64,000 nucleotides of DNA from Clostridiales bacterium (GTDB lineage Bacteria > Bacillota > Clostridia > Oscillospirales > Acutalibacteraceae), in assembly GCA_019415945.1 (NCBI GenBank), contig DXYF01000028.1:124001-188000 (forward strand). The letters run 5' to 3'. How positions within the stretch are numbered: position 1 is the first letter of the stretch; the number at the start of each line of letters is the position of its first letter. The notes beneath the pieces were generated by a model. That model did no database searches. It had not been told where the DNA came from and saw nothing but the letters and a program-made list of their open reading frames with translations. This document shows, piece after piece, positions 17,116 through 26,636 of the stretch. The position numbers were made by a program, and so were the translations under genes.

Positions 17116-18020
17116 TATTGTACCTCCTTATTTCTTTTTCCGGGTTTTGAAAAATATGTTTTTTTCATGTAAGGTATTGCAAGGAAGATTGCAACTACTA
17201 TTGCAGAAAGCATCTTCAATAAATCTGTATCAAGTCCCAGGAAGATTACTGTCTGATAAACAATATAATAGATTATTCCGCCGACTATAACGCCCGTCAA
17301 TCTTATAACAAAGCCTTGTGAAAATTTTGAAAATACTGCTTCACCGATTATTACAGCCGCAAGTCCGATTACGATTGCACCTCTGCCGTCGTTAATGTCT
17401 GCCTTGCCTGAATACTGTGCAAGCAATGCACCTGAAAGAGCAACGATACCGTTAGAAATAATAAAACCTATAACCTTGTTTCTGTTTGTATTTATGCCCT
17501 GTGCCCGAGCCATTTTTTCGTTACAGCCGGTAGCACGGATTGCAGCACCGAATTTTGTACCGAAAAAAGCGTATAAAATAGCTACAATAACCACGCAGAA
17601 AATCAAAAGGACAATCAAAGCCTCATATGTACGAAGCTGCGTCAAGAGTACATCGAATGTTCTTGCCGGTAAGGCCTGGTTTGCTTTGCCCATGATTTTG
17701 AGGTTAACAGACCATAAAATAAGCTGAGTAAGTATTCCTGCAAGGATTGCCGGAATACCCATTACTGTATGAAAAATACCTGTTAACAAACCTGCACCCA
17801 TTCCTGCTATTGTTGCAATAAGCATTGCAATCCAAACATTCCAGCCTGCCGCCATAAGCACGGCACACACTGCCATTCCTGTAACCATTGAGCCGTCAAC
17901 CGTAAGGTCGGCAAGGTCAAGAATTTTAAATGTGATGTAAACGCCTATCGCCATTATTCCCCAAATCATACCTTGTGCAACAGCACCTGGCATGGCACTG
18001 AGGAGTCCCATAATATCCAT
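17115..18020 (-). CDS. ABC importer permease, LivH-like (TrpXYZ-like system)
   Basis: 301-residue inner membrane subunit with about eight hydrophobic spans. Branched-chain-type permease features: DLTVDGS after the first spans (here ADLTVDGSMVTG) and RATGCNEKMARAQGIN, the EAA-like loop that docks the ATPase. ATG at 18020 with GGAG eight nt upstream. Lies between the binding-protein gene and ATPase gene. Confidence 0.9.
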   Translation of the reverse strand: MDIMGLLSAMPGAVAQGMIWGIMAIGVYITFKILDLADLTVDGSMVTGMAVCAVLMAAGWNVWIAMLIATIAGMGAGLLTGIFHTVMGIPAILAGILTQLILWSVNLKIMGKANQALPARTFDVLLTQLRTYEALIVLLIFCVVIVAILYAFFGTKFGAAIRATGCNEKMARAQGINTNRNKVIGFIISNGIVALSGALLAQYSGKADINDGRGAIVIGLAAVIIGEAVFSKFSQGFVIRLTGVIVGGIIYYIVYQTVIFLGLDTDLLKMLSAIVVAIFLAIPYMKKTYFSKPGKRNKEVQ

Positions 18021-18053
18021 GTTATTTACTCCAATCCACTGTTATACCACAAA

Positions 18054-18086
18054 ACTGTGCCGCTACCCTGTGGGAAGTGGCACAGT
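18054..18086 (-). terminator. Hairpin between binding-protein and permease genes
   Basis: ACTGTGCC (18054-18061) pairs with GGCACAGT (18079-18086). On the minus strand it is followed by TTTTGTGG. Likely a partial terminator or mRNA-stabilising stem that raises the binding protein above the membrane parts. Confidence 0.6.
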
Positions 18087-18138
18087 AAAATTGTTTATTT
18101 ATACTAAATTAAAAGTTAATCTGAAAAACCAAAGCTTA

Positions 18139-19119
18139 TTACTGCAATTCCTCGTATCCGTCAGGGATTTTAATTTCCAATTCATCGCAGATTGCTTTGT
18201 TATAGAGTTTAGAAGTATCCTTGTCATACTCAATAGGCATTTCAGATATATCTTTGCCGTCCTTCAGAATTTCAACAGCCATTTCACCTGTAATTTGACC
18301 GAGTTTTTCATAGCTTATGGCCAAAGTTGCAATACCGCAGCCTTTGCAAATTCCCGACTCGCCTGCAATTATCGGAGTCTTTGTAGGAAGCACTACATTG
18401 TTTATAGTTTCCGTACATGATGCCGCAGTATTGTCAGTGGGAATGTAAATTGCATCGGAAGCAGACGCAGCAGCCTCGGCAACCTGTGCAACATCGGAAG
18501 AAGCAGAAAAGGCAAATTCCTTAACAGCAAGTCCCTTGTCTTCAAGATATTCTTTAACGATCTTTACCTGATATGCGGAATTGGGTTCTGCGGAGCAGTA
18601 CAGGATACCGACATTTTTTGCCTCCGGAACAAGATCAATTATCATCTGTGCCTGATCTTCAAGCGGAGCAAGATCGGATGTGCCTGAAATATTGCCGCCT
18701 ACAGTACCTGAAAAATCATCAATCTCAAGTGCAACGCCGTAATCGGTAATTGATGTGCCCAAAATCGGAATATCCATACTTGCATTCGCAGCAGCCTGCA
18801 AAGCAGCTGTTCCGTTAGCCATCATCAAATCTACATTTTTGGAAACAAAATCGTTTACTATTGTTGTGCAGGTGTTGTTATCTCCGGCAGCATTCTGTTC
18901 AAGAAACTCGACATTATCTTCGCCCAAGCCTTCAATTACGGCTTCCTTAAAGCCCTTAGTAGCCGCATCAAGTGCGTCGTGTGTAACGAGCTGACATATA
19001 CCGATTTTATACACCTTATTCTCATCAGCATCATTTGAACTTCCGTCGCAGCCGACAAGTGCAAACGACATTGTAAATGCTGCAAGTAAAAACGCCAGTA
19101 CTCTCTTGCTTTTTTTCAT
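18139..19119 (-). CDS. ABC transporter substrate-binding lipoprotein (TrpX/DUF534 family)
   Basis: Extracytoplasmic solute receptor of the importer. 326 residues from ATG 19119 (AGGAGG upstream). The signal peptide ends in the lipobox LVGC with the acylated Cys at 24. The mature part begins YKIGICQLVTHDALDAATKG, the family's conserved opening, and has GTSITDYG, GILYCSAEPNS and IYIPTDNTAA. Known members bind tryptophan or other aromatic compounds; the ligand here is not readable. First gene of the three-gene operon. Confidence 0.92.
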   Translation of the reverse strand: MKKSKRVLAFLLAAFTMSFALVGCDGSSNDADENKVYKIGICQLVTHDALDAATKGFKEAVIEGLGEDNVEFLEQNAAGDNNTCTTIVNDFVSKNVDLMMANGTAALQAAANASMDIPILGTSITDYGVALEIDDFSGTVGGNISGTSDLAPLEDQAQMIIDLVPEAKNVGILYCSAEPNSAYQVKIVKEYLEDKGLAVKEFAFSASSDVAQVAEAAASASDAIYIPTDNTAASCTETINNVVLPTKTPIIAGESGICKGCGIATLAISYEKLGQITGEMAVEILKDGKDISEMPIEYDKDTSKLYNKAICDELEIKIPDGYEELQ

Positions 19120-19177
19120 AATCTTTCCTCCTAAACGCTTTTGCACTTTTATGTGTTAAAATATACTTACAAGCTGT

Positions 19178-19206
19178 ATTATACAACAAATTATCAAATA
19201 TTTCAA
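19178..19206 (-). promoter_or_regulatory. Promoter of the ABC importer operon
   Basis: Minus strand TTGAAA (19206-19201), 17 bp, TATAAT (19183-19178). No T-box, trp leader peptide or other attenuator was seen in the 60-nt leader. Confidence 0.65.
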
Positions 19207-19258
19207 TAGTATTTATTATATTCATTAAATATAAATAATTTGAAATTATAAAATTTGT

Positions 19259-22200
19259 CTATTTTGTCGCAACATTTTTATCGCCAAGCTGATATTTAAG
19301 CTCCTTTATCATCACATCATTAAGTGTTACCCAAAGGGATGAGGGTGCTTTCATCATTTTTGATGAGTTTGTCAGATAAAAAATAACGGGAGTGTTTCCT
19401 TCAAAAATTTCTAATACTCGCTTAGCTTTAAAGAACAGCTCGGTGTTTAAGTCATCAATACGCAAATAAAGAGCAGAAGGCTTTTTGTCGGTTGATTTTT
19501 TATTTTGAATTGAATTCTCAGAATTTGTCATATTATTTGAGCACTCATCATTTGTGCGGGCTTTTTCAAGTGAATCGCAAATCAGCTTGGGTTCCTCATT
19601 TTCCTTGAAGTTCAGACTTCCTCTTGCAACAATTACATTTCCGTCATTTAAAAATACAGAAAATTTTTCGTAAACATTAGGAAACACAACCGCCTCCATT
19701 GAGCCGTATCGGTCTTCGATATTTACAAAAGCCATAATCTTGTTGTTTTTTGTAAGCTGTGTTTTTACCTTGGAAACCAGACATACGAGGGTTACTTTTT
19801 TGCCGTCAAAGTATAATCCTGCGTCATTTGAAATAATATCGGAAGTTTTATCAGCCTTCGTAATGTTTGAAAAACGAGTATATTCGTCCATGGGGTGACC
19901 GCTCAGATACATTCCCGCAATCTCGTTTTCCATATGTAAAAGCTCTTCCTTGGAAAACTCCTCTAAGTCGGGAATTACAGGTTCAGAGGAAGTTTTTTGC
20001 ACTGTATTTCCCATATCAAAAAACGAAAGCTGTCCGCCCATATTACGCTTTGTTTCATACTCAAGGTCATCAAGCACCGTTTTGCAGACCGCAAGAAGCT
20101 GACGGCGGTTTGCACCGAGTGTATCAAACGCGCCGCACTTAATAAGGCTTTCTATTGCACGGCTGTTCATATTTCTGCCGTAAAGTCTTTTACAGAAATC
20201 ATAGAAAGAGCTGTAGGGTTTTGATTTTCTTTCTGCAATAATTTCATCGATAAACTGTCTGCCGAGATTTTTTATCGCAAGCAAGCCGTATCTGATATTA
20301 TTTTTAGACACAGAAAATCCGTGATTACTCTCGTTGACATCGGGAGGCAAAACGCTGATTCCAAGCCTTTGACATTCGACAATGTAGACGGACATTTTGT
20401 TTTGATTATCAAGAACGCTTGACAGGAGTGCCGCCATATATTCTCTCGGAAAATAGCATTTTAACCATGCGGTTTTGTAAGAAATGGTAGCATACGCCGC
20501 TGCGTGTGACTTATTAAACGCATAAGAAGCAAAGCTTTCCATTTCATCATAAATTGAGTTTGCTGTTTTTTCATCAACACCACGCCTTATACAGCCCTCA
20601 ACTATAATATTGCCGTTTTCATCGCAAAGTCCGTTAATAAAGATATTTCTTTCCTTTTCCATGACTGCATGTTTTTTCTTGCTCATGGCTCTTCGAACTA
20701 TATCGGCTCTTCCCAGGCTGTACCCTCCGAGCGTGCGTAAAATTTGCATAACCTGTTCCTGATACACTATGCAGCCGTATGTCACTTCAAGAATTTCCTT
20801 TAAAAGCGGATGCTTGTATCGGATATGAGAAGGATGATGCCTGCAATCGATATATGTCGGTATGCTGTCCATAGGTCCCGGCCGATAAAGCGATAATACC
20901 GCAATTAAATCCTCGATGCTGTCGGGCTTTAACTGAGTGAGAACATTTCTCATTCCCTGGCTCTCAAATTGAAATACGCCTTCGGTATAGCCCTTTGAAA
21001 TCATCTCAAACACTTTTTTGTCGTGCTCATCAATATTATCACTGCGATACTCGGGATTGCTTTCTCTGATAAGCTTTTCCGCTTCGTCAATTACGGTTAA
21101 ATTACGCAGACCGAGAAAATCCATTTTTAATAATCCCAGTTCTTCAAGCGTTGTCATAGGAAACTGCGTAACTATATTATCATCATTTTGGGAAAGCGGT
21201 ACATAATCGTAAACAGGTTTGTCGGTTATCACGACGCCTGCTGCGTGCATAGTTGCGTGACGCGGCATTCCCTCAATGCTCATAGCAATATCAATCAGTG
21301 TTTTTATCTGTTCGTCCTCATTGTAACGCTTGTTTAGCTCGGAACTTATTTTAAGTGCCTTTTCTATTGTAATGTTTAGCTCCATGAGAACAAGCTTTGC
21401 GATAACATCAACAGTAGCATACGGAATTGCAAGTGCTCTGCCGACATCGCGAATTGCTCCTCTTGCCGCCATAGTACCGAAAGAGATAATTTGTGCCACA
21501 TGGTCTTTGCCGTATTTTTGCACCACATAATCAATAACCTCTCCCCTGCGTTCCTTGCAGAAGTCAATGTCAAAATCAGGCATACTGACACGCTCAGGGT
21601 TTAAAAATCGCTCAAAAAGAAGATTATATTTGATTGGGTCAATCGCGGTAATGCCGATGCAGTAGGCACACAATGAGCCTGCCCCCGAGCCTCTGCCGGG
21701 ACCTACGGGAATTGATTTTGACTTTGCATATTGAACAAAGTTATTTACTATCAGATAGTAATCTACAAACCCCATATTTGAAATAGTAGATATTTCGTAT
21801 TCAAGTCTGTCAACAAGAGATTTATCGGGATTTTCTCCGTAATGCTTATATAATCCCTCATAACAGCTTCTTCTGAAATAATCAAGGTGATCTTCATTAT
21901 TAGGTACATCAAATCTCGGAAGCTTTCTTACGCCGAATTCAAACTCAACATTGCACCTATCGGCAATTTTTTGAGTATTTTCTATCGCATTCGGGTATTT
22001 GCTGAACACTTCAAGCATTTCCTGCTCAGATTTAAGATAAAATTCACTCGTTTGAAATTCCATTCTGTCATTATCGTTAATGGTTCTGTTGGTTTGAATA
22101 CACAGCAGAATATTATGAGTTTTGCTGTCTTCTTTCTCAATATAATGACAGTCGTTTGTGGCAATAATATCTACACCTATTTCATCAGCTATTCTGACAA

Positions 22201-22762
22201 GATTGGGAATTATCCGTTCTTGCTCGTCTATGCCGTGATTTTGAAGCTCAATAAAAAAATTATCTTTGCCAAATAAATCCCTGTAGTATACTGCCTTTGA
22301 TTTGGCAGTATCGTAATCTCCGTCTAAAAGCTTTTGCGGAATTTCTCCTGCCAGGCAGGCAGAAAGGCAAATAAGCCCCTCGTGATATTTTTCAAGAAGT
22401 TCATCATCAATTCTCGGCTTAGAATAAAAGCCTTCTGTAAATCCGAGAGAAACAAGCTTTATTAAATTTTTATAACCCGTATTGTTTTCACACAAAAGTA
22501 CCATGTGATAATATTTTTCATAGGCAGAGTTTTTGTCAAAACGAGAATGAGGTGCGACATAAACCTCGCACCCTATAATAGGCTTAACGCCTTGTTTTTT
22601 ACATTCTCTGTAAAAATCTATTACTCCATACATAACACCGTGGTCAGTTATTGCAATGGAGTTCATTCCCTTTTGTTTTGCAGCAGAAGCTAACCTGTTT
22701 ATACGGCACGCACCGTCAAGCAGGCTGTATTCTGTATGTACATGTAAATGTGCAAAAGCCAT
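19259..22762 (-). CDS. dnaE: DNA polymerase III alpha subunit, DnaE type
   Basis: Replicative polymerase of family C without the inserted exonuclease that marks PolC. 1167 residues from ATG 22762, close to the normal DnaE size. N-terminal PHP domain HLHVHTEYSLLDGA; polymerase core with GPGRGSGAGSLCAYCIGIT and the metal-binding PDFDIDFCKERR; AFNKSHAAAYA; C-terminal helix-hairpin-helix and OB domain. GGTGA lies before the ATG; a GTG nine nt upstream is less likely. Starts right after xseA. Clostridia usually also carry polC elsewhere, where DnaE helps prime or extend lagging strands. Confidence 0.96.
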   Translation of the reverse strand: MAFAHLHVHTEYSLLDGACRINRLASAAKQKGMNSIAITDHGVMYGVIDFYRECKKQGVKPIIGCEVYVAPHSRFDKNSAYEKYYHMVLLCENNTGYKNLIKLVSLGFTEGFYSKPRIDDELLEKYHEGLICLSACLAGEIPQKLLDGDYDTAKSKAVYYRDLFGKDNFFIELQNHGIDEQERIIPNLVRIADEIGVDIIATNDCHYIEKEDSKTHNILLCIQTNRTINDNDRMEFQTSEFYLKSEQEMLEVFSKYPNAIENTQKIADRCNVEFEFGVRKLPRFDVPNNEDHLDYFRRSCYEGLYKHYGENPDKSLVDRLEYEISTISNMGFVDYYLIVNNFVQYAKSKSIPVGPGRGSGAGSLCAYCIGITAIDPIKYNLLFERFLNPERVSMPDFDIDFCKERRGEVIDYVVQKYGKDHVAQIISFGTMAARGAIRDVGRALAIPYATVDVIAKLVLMELNITIEKALKISSELNKRYNEDEQIKTLIDIAMSIEGMPRHATMHAAGVVITDKPVYDYVPLSQNDDNIVTQFPMTTLEELGLLKMDFLGLRNLTVIDEAEKLIRESNPEYRSDNIDEHDKKVFEMISKGYTEGVFQFESQGMRNVLTQLKPDSIEDLIAVLSLYRPGPMDSIPTYIDCRHHPSHIRYKHPLLKEILEVTYGCIVYQEQVMQILRTLGGYSLGRADIVRRAMSKKKHAVMEKERNIFINGLCDENGNIIVEGCIRRGVDEKTANSIYDEMESFASYAFNKSHAAAYATISYKTAWLKCYFPREYMAALLSSVLDNQNKMSVYIVECQRLGISVLPPDVNESNHGFSVSKNNIRYGLLAIKNLGRQFIDEIIAERKSKPYSSFYDFCKRLYGRNMNSRAIESLIKCGAFDTLGANRRQLLAVCKTVLDDLEYETKRNMGGQLSFFDMGNTVQKTSSEPVIPDLEEFSKEELLHMENEIAGMYLSGHPMDEYTRFSNITKADKTSDIISNDAGLYFDGKKVTLVCLVSKVKTQLTKNNKIMAFVNIEDRYGSMEAVVFPNVYEKFSVFLNDGNVIVARGSLNFKENEEPKLICDSLEKARTNDECSNNMTNSENSIQNKKSTDKKPSALYLRIDDLNTELFFKAKRVLEIFEGNTPVIFYLTNSSKMMKAPSSLWVTLNDVMIKELKYQLGDKNVATK

Positions 22763-22763
22763 G

Positions 22764-23978
22764 TTAATCACCGTTTACCGTAGCATTAATTTTTCCGTCT
22801 GAAAATTCAAGTGTAAAAATATCTCCTTTTCCTAACTGTTTGCAGGAGGAAATTACAGCACCGTCCTTTTCGGCGATAGAATATCCCCTTGAAAGCACTG
22901 AAACAGGATTGAGGCTTTCAAGCTTTGCCGAGGTTTTTGCAAGAGATGCAGAACTCTCGTTATAAGTTTCACTTATTATGTTTTTGAGTTTTACAGTTAA
23001 GCTCTCAAGTTTGTTTTCATATTCACTGATTTTTGACTGCGGAGTAGAAAGTGCCAATCTCCTCTTAAAATCAATAAGATCTAAATTATATTGCCGAATA
23101 CGGGCGTCAACTATAGATGACACATACTGATACTGTGAATTATAATAGGACATAAGCTCCGATTTTTCCGGCACGGCTATTTCAGCCGCAGCAGAGGGAG
23201 TCGGAGCACGCATATCGGAAACAAAATCACATATCGTAAAATCGGTTTCATGACCTACAGCCGAAATTACCGGAATTTTACACTGATAAATTGCATCGGC
23301 AAGAGCTTCGTCGTTAAACGCCCACAAATCCTCTATTGAGCCGCCTCCCCTGCCTATGATAATTAAATCGCATAAATTGTACTTATCAAGCGTCTGTACT
23401 GCCCTGACAAGCTGAAAGGGTGCGTTTTCTCCCTGAACCAAAACGGGACACATAATAACATTTACGCACGGAAAACGCCTGCGAAGAATATTGAGAATAT
23501 CCTGAACTGCCGCACCGGTAGGCGAAGTAACAACGCCGATAGCAGTTGGAAATTTAGGCAAAGCTTTTTTATGTGCAGGGTCAAAGTAACCTTTCTTGCT
23601 AAGCTTTTCCTTGAGTTGTTCGTAGGCAAGCGAGAATGCTCCTATACCGTCAGGCTGCATATCCTCAATATAAAGTTGGTACTGACCTGTTGGCTCATAA
23701 ACAGATACTCTTCCGTGACAGATTACTTTCATTCCGTCAACGGGCTTGAAACGCAAATTTCTTGCATTACCCGAAAACATCACCGCACGAATTACCGATT
23801 TTTCGTCCTTTAGCGAGAGATAAATGTGACCGCTTCTGTAATGATCGGTTAAATTTGAAATTTCGCCTGACAAAAAAACAAGATTTAGTTTCGGGTCATT
23901 TTCGATTATTGACTTAACATAAAAGTTAAGCTGTGATACAGACAGCACACGAGGTGCGGTAAAATCAGGTTTATACAT
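22764..23978 (-). CDS. xseA: Exodeoxyribonuclease VII large subunit
   Basis: Catalytic subunit of ExoVII, which degrades single-stranded DNA in repair. 404 residues from ATG 23978 (AGGAAGTT upstream), normal length. N-terminal OB domain with LSGEISNLTDHYRSGHIYLS; catalytic region GVVTSPTGAAVQDI, IIGRGGGSIEDLWAFNDE and SAVGHETDFTICDFVSD; then a long coiled-coil arm. Its start overlaps the upstream gene by 8 bp and its stop abuts dnaE. The small subunit gene xseB, usually next door, is not here. Confidence 0.95.
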   Translation of the reverse strand: MYKPDFTAPRVLSVSQLNFYVKSIIENDPKLNLVFLSGEISNLTDHYRSGHIYLSLKDEKSVIRAVMFSGNARNLRFKPVDGMKVICHGRVSVYEPTGQYQLYIEDMQPDGIGAFSLAYEQLKEKLSKKGYFDPAHKKALPKFPTAIGVVTSPTGAAVQDILNILRRRFPCVNVIMCPVLVQGENAPFQLVRAVQTLDKYNLCDLIIIGRGGGSIEDLWAFNDEALADAIYQCKIPVISAVGHETDFTICDFVSDMRAPTPSAAAEIAVPEKSELMSYYNSQYQYVSSIVDARIRQYNLDLIDFKRRLALSTPQSKISEYENKLESLTVKLKNIISETYNESSASLAKTSAKLESLNPVSVLSRGYSIAEKDGAVISSCKQLGKGDIFTLEFSDGKINATVNGD

Positions 23979-24909
23979 ATTTAAACTTCCTATAAGCAAG
24001 ATAGGCTATTCCTGCCGCATTGTCGGCAGAAAAAGCAGGTTTTGCAAAAACAGCGTCAAATCTTTTAGAAATGGAATCTTTTATTATTTTATCAGACATA
24101 ACACCGCCCGCGTACAAAAGGGGCAGGTTGCCGTATTTTTCAATCAGTCTTTCTGTCATCATTTGAAGCGCCTTGTTTATGTATTCAATGCAATAAGCGG
24201 CAACATATTCCCTGCTGTACCCGCTTTCAAAAAGCTTTTTGCAAAGATTTTCAATTCCGCTCAAACAACAGTTGCAGCCTTTCATTGCAGGGTGTACTGT
24301 AATAGGTTCGGTATTTCTTAATGCAAGCGTTTCAAGCTGCGGTCCGCACGGAAATTCAAGACCGAGCATAACACCCACTCGATCAATAGCCTGACCCGCA
24401 TGCAAGTCAAGCGAGGACGCAGCAAGCTTTGCAGAAAAACTGTAATTTTTTCCCTCTGCAATTACAGCTTCGGTAGTACCGCCGCTTACATGAAACGCAA
24501 TAAAATTCTTAGTAAATAAATCGTCACGCCCTGAAGAATATATAGCAGCGGAAATGTGTCCTTCTTGATGTGAGAAGCTAAACAACGGCAGTGAAAGAGC
24601 AGATGATAAAATTTTTGCCGTGTTTTCTCCAACAGTGAAACACGGCATATACGAGCCTTCCATCGGGCGTGGCTTGGTGGACACTCCGATAGCGGCGATA
24701 TTTGCAACATCAATATCTTTAACGAGGCGTGAAAAAAGAGCGTGAAGCTGAGCAGTGTGATGAAATACCGCATCACTCTGACGCAGTCCGAGCTGCCCCT
24801 TTTTTACCGGCAAAAGTTTTTTCTCCTGCAGCATCTCCCCTGTTTCATCATTAAACAGAGCTGTTGATGTTGTGTAGTTTGATGTATCTATTCCGAGAAA
24901 AAGACTCAT
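23971..24909 (-). CDS. TsaD/Kae1-like M22 family paralogue
   Basis: 312 residues with the ASKHA fold of the TsaD (t6A tRNA modification) family, but shorter and more divergent than true TsaD. It starts LGIDTSNYTTSTALF, keeps the metal motif HQEGH near residue 115 and ATP-site glycines in FHVSGGTTEAVI, and ends with LLYAGGVMSDKII and SADNAAGIAYLAY. Overlaps nusB by 4 bp and xseA by 8 bp. Clostridia often carry this as a second copy with unknown role. I infer that the true tsaD lies elsewhere, since this lacks the usual neighbours tsaB and rimI. Confidence 0.8.
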   Translation of the reverse strand: MSLFLGIDTSNYTTSTALFNDETGEMLQEKKLLPVKKGQLGLRQSDAVFHHTAQLHALFSRLVKDIDVANIAAIGVSTKPRPMEGSYMPCFTVGENTAKILSSALSLPLFSFSHQEGHISAAIYSSGRDDLFTKNFIAFHVSGGTTEAVIAEGKNYSFSAKLAASSLDLHAGQAIDRVGVMLGLEFPCGPQLETLALRNTEPITVHPAMKGCNCCLSGIENLCKKLFESGYSREYVAAYCIEYINKALQMMTERLIEKYGNLPLLYAGGVMSDKIIKDSISKRFDAVFAKPAFSADNAAGIAYLAYRKFKYV

Positions 24910-25343
24910 TTTAATTCCTCTTTGCTGCGAACAAATGCTCCGAGTACACCGTTTACAAATTTATTTTCATCTATTGTATATTTTTTTGCAAGCTCAACTG
25001 CTTCGTTTACCGACACACTGTCAGGAACATTCTCAAGATATTTTATTTCATAAAAGGCAAGTCTGAGAATTGCAAGAGACGGTTTTGAAATTCTTGCAAC
25101 AGTCCATCCTTTTTTCAGATATTTAGAAATATCTTCGTCAATCTCATCTATTTTATCTTCAATAGCACTCACAACTGACTGTGCATAACCGCACACGCCT
25201 CCGACAAATAATTCAGAATTATCGTCAAGCATATCATCCAAAGGCTTATCGTCAAAAGATTTTGAAAACAAAAGCATAAAAGCCTGTTCTCTTGCCTCGC
25301 TCCTGCTTAGACTGTTTTCGTTTATGTTTGGTTCATTGCTCAT
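24906..25343 (-). CDS. nusB: Transcription antitermination factor NusB
   Basis: 145-residue RNA-binding partner of NusE/S10, acting at rRNA boxA sites. The all-helical signature is present: SRSEAREQAFMLLFS at the start, WTVARISKPSLAILRLAFYE, and the C-terminal SVNEAVELAKKYTIDENKFVNGVLGA. First gene of the nusB-(TsaD-like)-xseA-dnaE operon. Confidence 0.95.
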   Translation of the reverse strand: MSNEPNINENSLSRSEAREQAFMLLFSKSFDDKPLDDMLDDNSELFVGGVCGYAQSVVSAIEDKIDEIDEDISKYLKKGWTVARISKPSLAILRLAFYEIKYLENVPDSVSVNEAVELAKKYTIDENKFVNGVLGAFVRSKEELK

Positions 25344-25376
25344 TTTACTACCAACTTTTCATATAAATTATTTCCC

Positions 25377-25405
25377 ATTATACCATAAATAAAAGAAATT
25401 GTAAA
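25377..25405 (-). promoter_or_regulatory. Promoter of nusB-dnaE operon
   Basis: Minus strand TTTACA (25405-25400), 17 bp, TATAAT (25382-25377). Confidence 0.65.
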
Positions 25406-25454
25406 TTATTTAAACAAAATATGAAATACAAATAATGAATAAAACTTACAAATT

Positions 25455-26582
25455 TTACTGCTTTTTAGAGTTACGCTTTTTATTCTCTTTTCTCAGCGGA
25501 TTTATATCGGAAAAATTGTTTTTTGCACATTTTATAAAATTTAATAAAGTTGAAATTATAATCGATCTTGTTTTGCTGTCCATATTTTTCAGCGACTTAA
25601 ATACAACAGATGAATTTGATTTCCAATTTTCAGCAATTTCGTTAAAGGTTTTATCCTCGGAATTTTTAAGAAGTGAAAATATGCCGTCGGCAAAAAGCTT
25701 TCTTTGTTCATTGCTCATATTGCCTAACAGGTCGGTTAATGTGTGGTCAAAAAAAGCACTTGTGTTTGTCATTTCGCTGAGTGTTACAAGGTTATCGCGT
25801 TGTATTTCCCATGAATAAATATCATGCTGCAAAAATCCCTTTTGCGTGCTTTTTACTATAGTATATTTTTCTGCGTGTTCAAACATCATACCGAAAATAG
25901 ATGACTGAGGCAAGTATGTATGAATTTTGTTAATTATTTTCTTAAATCCGCTGTTTTCAATAGCTTTTGAATCAAAGCCTGGACCGTCATGATTATAAAC
26001 ATCTTTTATTCTTTTTTGTATGTCAGAGCTGCAAAATGACGCGGCAAATACTGCAAGATTACCGCCTTTGGAGTGACCGCCCAAAATTAAATCGCCCGAA
26101 ACTTTTCTTGATGCTTCTTCAAGGTATTTTAAAGCAGTAGTCTGAGACGGCACAGGAAACATATAATACATATTAAAATCCTCCTGCCAGCCGACAACCG
26201 TATTATCTGTTCCTCGGTATGAAATGAAGTGACAAATTTTATCGATTTCAATAACGACGGCAGAAAATTGCAGCTGTTGTTCTTCGTCAACTATGTTTAC
26301 ATAGCCGGAAAGTTTCATATTCATAAATCTTTGTGAATCAGCACAGGCTTTAAGCAGCTGAGTATCTCCCTGCCAGAGAATTTTGTCGTTATTTATATCA
26401 GACGCAAAGAACTTTTCGCTTGTTTCCTTTATTGTAATTCTGTCGTTTATGTCACCTGAAACAATATCATCAAAAGGGAAATATGATATTCTTGACAGTA
26501 TCAGTGCGTCGGCATTATTAAATCCGTCTTGTTTTACGGATAAATCTCCACGCCAGTTAATATAATCAAATATATCAGCCAA
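25455..26582 (-). CDS. DUF2974 (Mbeg1-like) alpha/beta-hydrolase family protein
   Basis: 375 residues from a TTG at 26582, chosen because AAAGGAGG lies at ideal distance and the protein then begins ADIFDYINWRGDLSV, the conserved start of the family. The nucleophile elbow reads GHSKGGNLA near residue 165, as in lipase_3-type enzymes; VYNHDGPGF supplies a probable acid residue and the C-terminal half has a histidine candidate. No signal peptide, so it is probably cytoplasmic. Substrate unknown. It follows the flippase-like gene behind a terminator and may have a separate promoter. Confidence 0.8.
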   Translation of the reverse strand: MADIFDYINWRGDLSVKQDGFNNADALILSRISYFPFDDIVSGDINDRITIKETSEKFFASDINNDKILWQGDTQLLKACADSQRFMNMKLSGYVNIVDEEQQLQFSAVVIEIDKICHFISYRGTDNTVVGWQEDFNMYYMFPVPSQTTALKYLEEASRKVSGDLILGGHSKGGNLAVFAASFCSSDIQKRIKDVYNHDGPGFDSKAIENSGFKKIINKIHTYLPQSSIFGMMFEHAEKYTIVKSTQKGFLQHDIYSWEIQRDNLVTLSEMTNTSAFFDHTLTDLLGNMSNEQRKLFADGIFSLLKNSEDKTFNEIAENWKSNSSVVFKSLKNMDSKTRSIIISTLLNFIKCAKNNFSDINPLRKENKKRNSKKQ

Positions 26583-26606
26583 ATAAAATCCTCCCTTTAT
26601 GTGAGA

Positions 26607-26630
26607 AAACGGACGCATAAGCATCCGTTT
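26607..26630 (-). terminator. Terminator after flippase-like gene
   Basis: AAACGGA and TCCGTTT arms with an inner GC pair across one mismatch; on the minus strand TTTTCTCA follows. Confidence 0.7.
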
Positions 26631-26636
26631 ATAAAC

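Noticed and set aside
19120..19258. T-box or trp attenuator ahead of the ABC importer
   Set aside because: The leader is about 60 nt, lacks a T-box sequence and contains no Trp-rich leader peptide.
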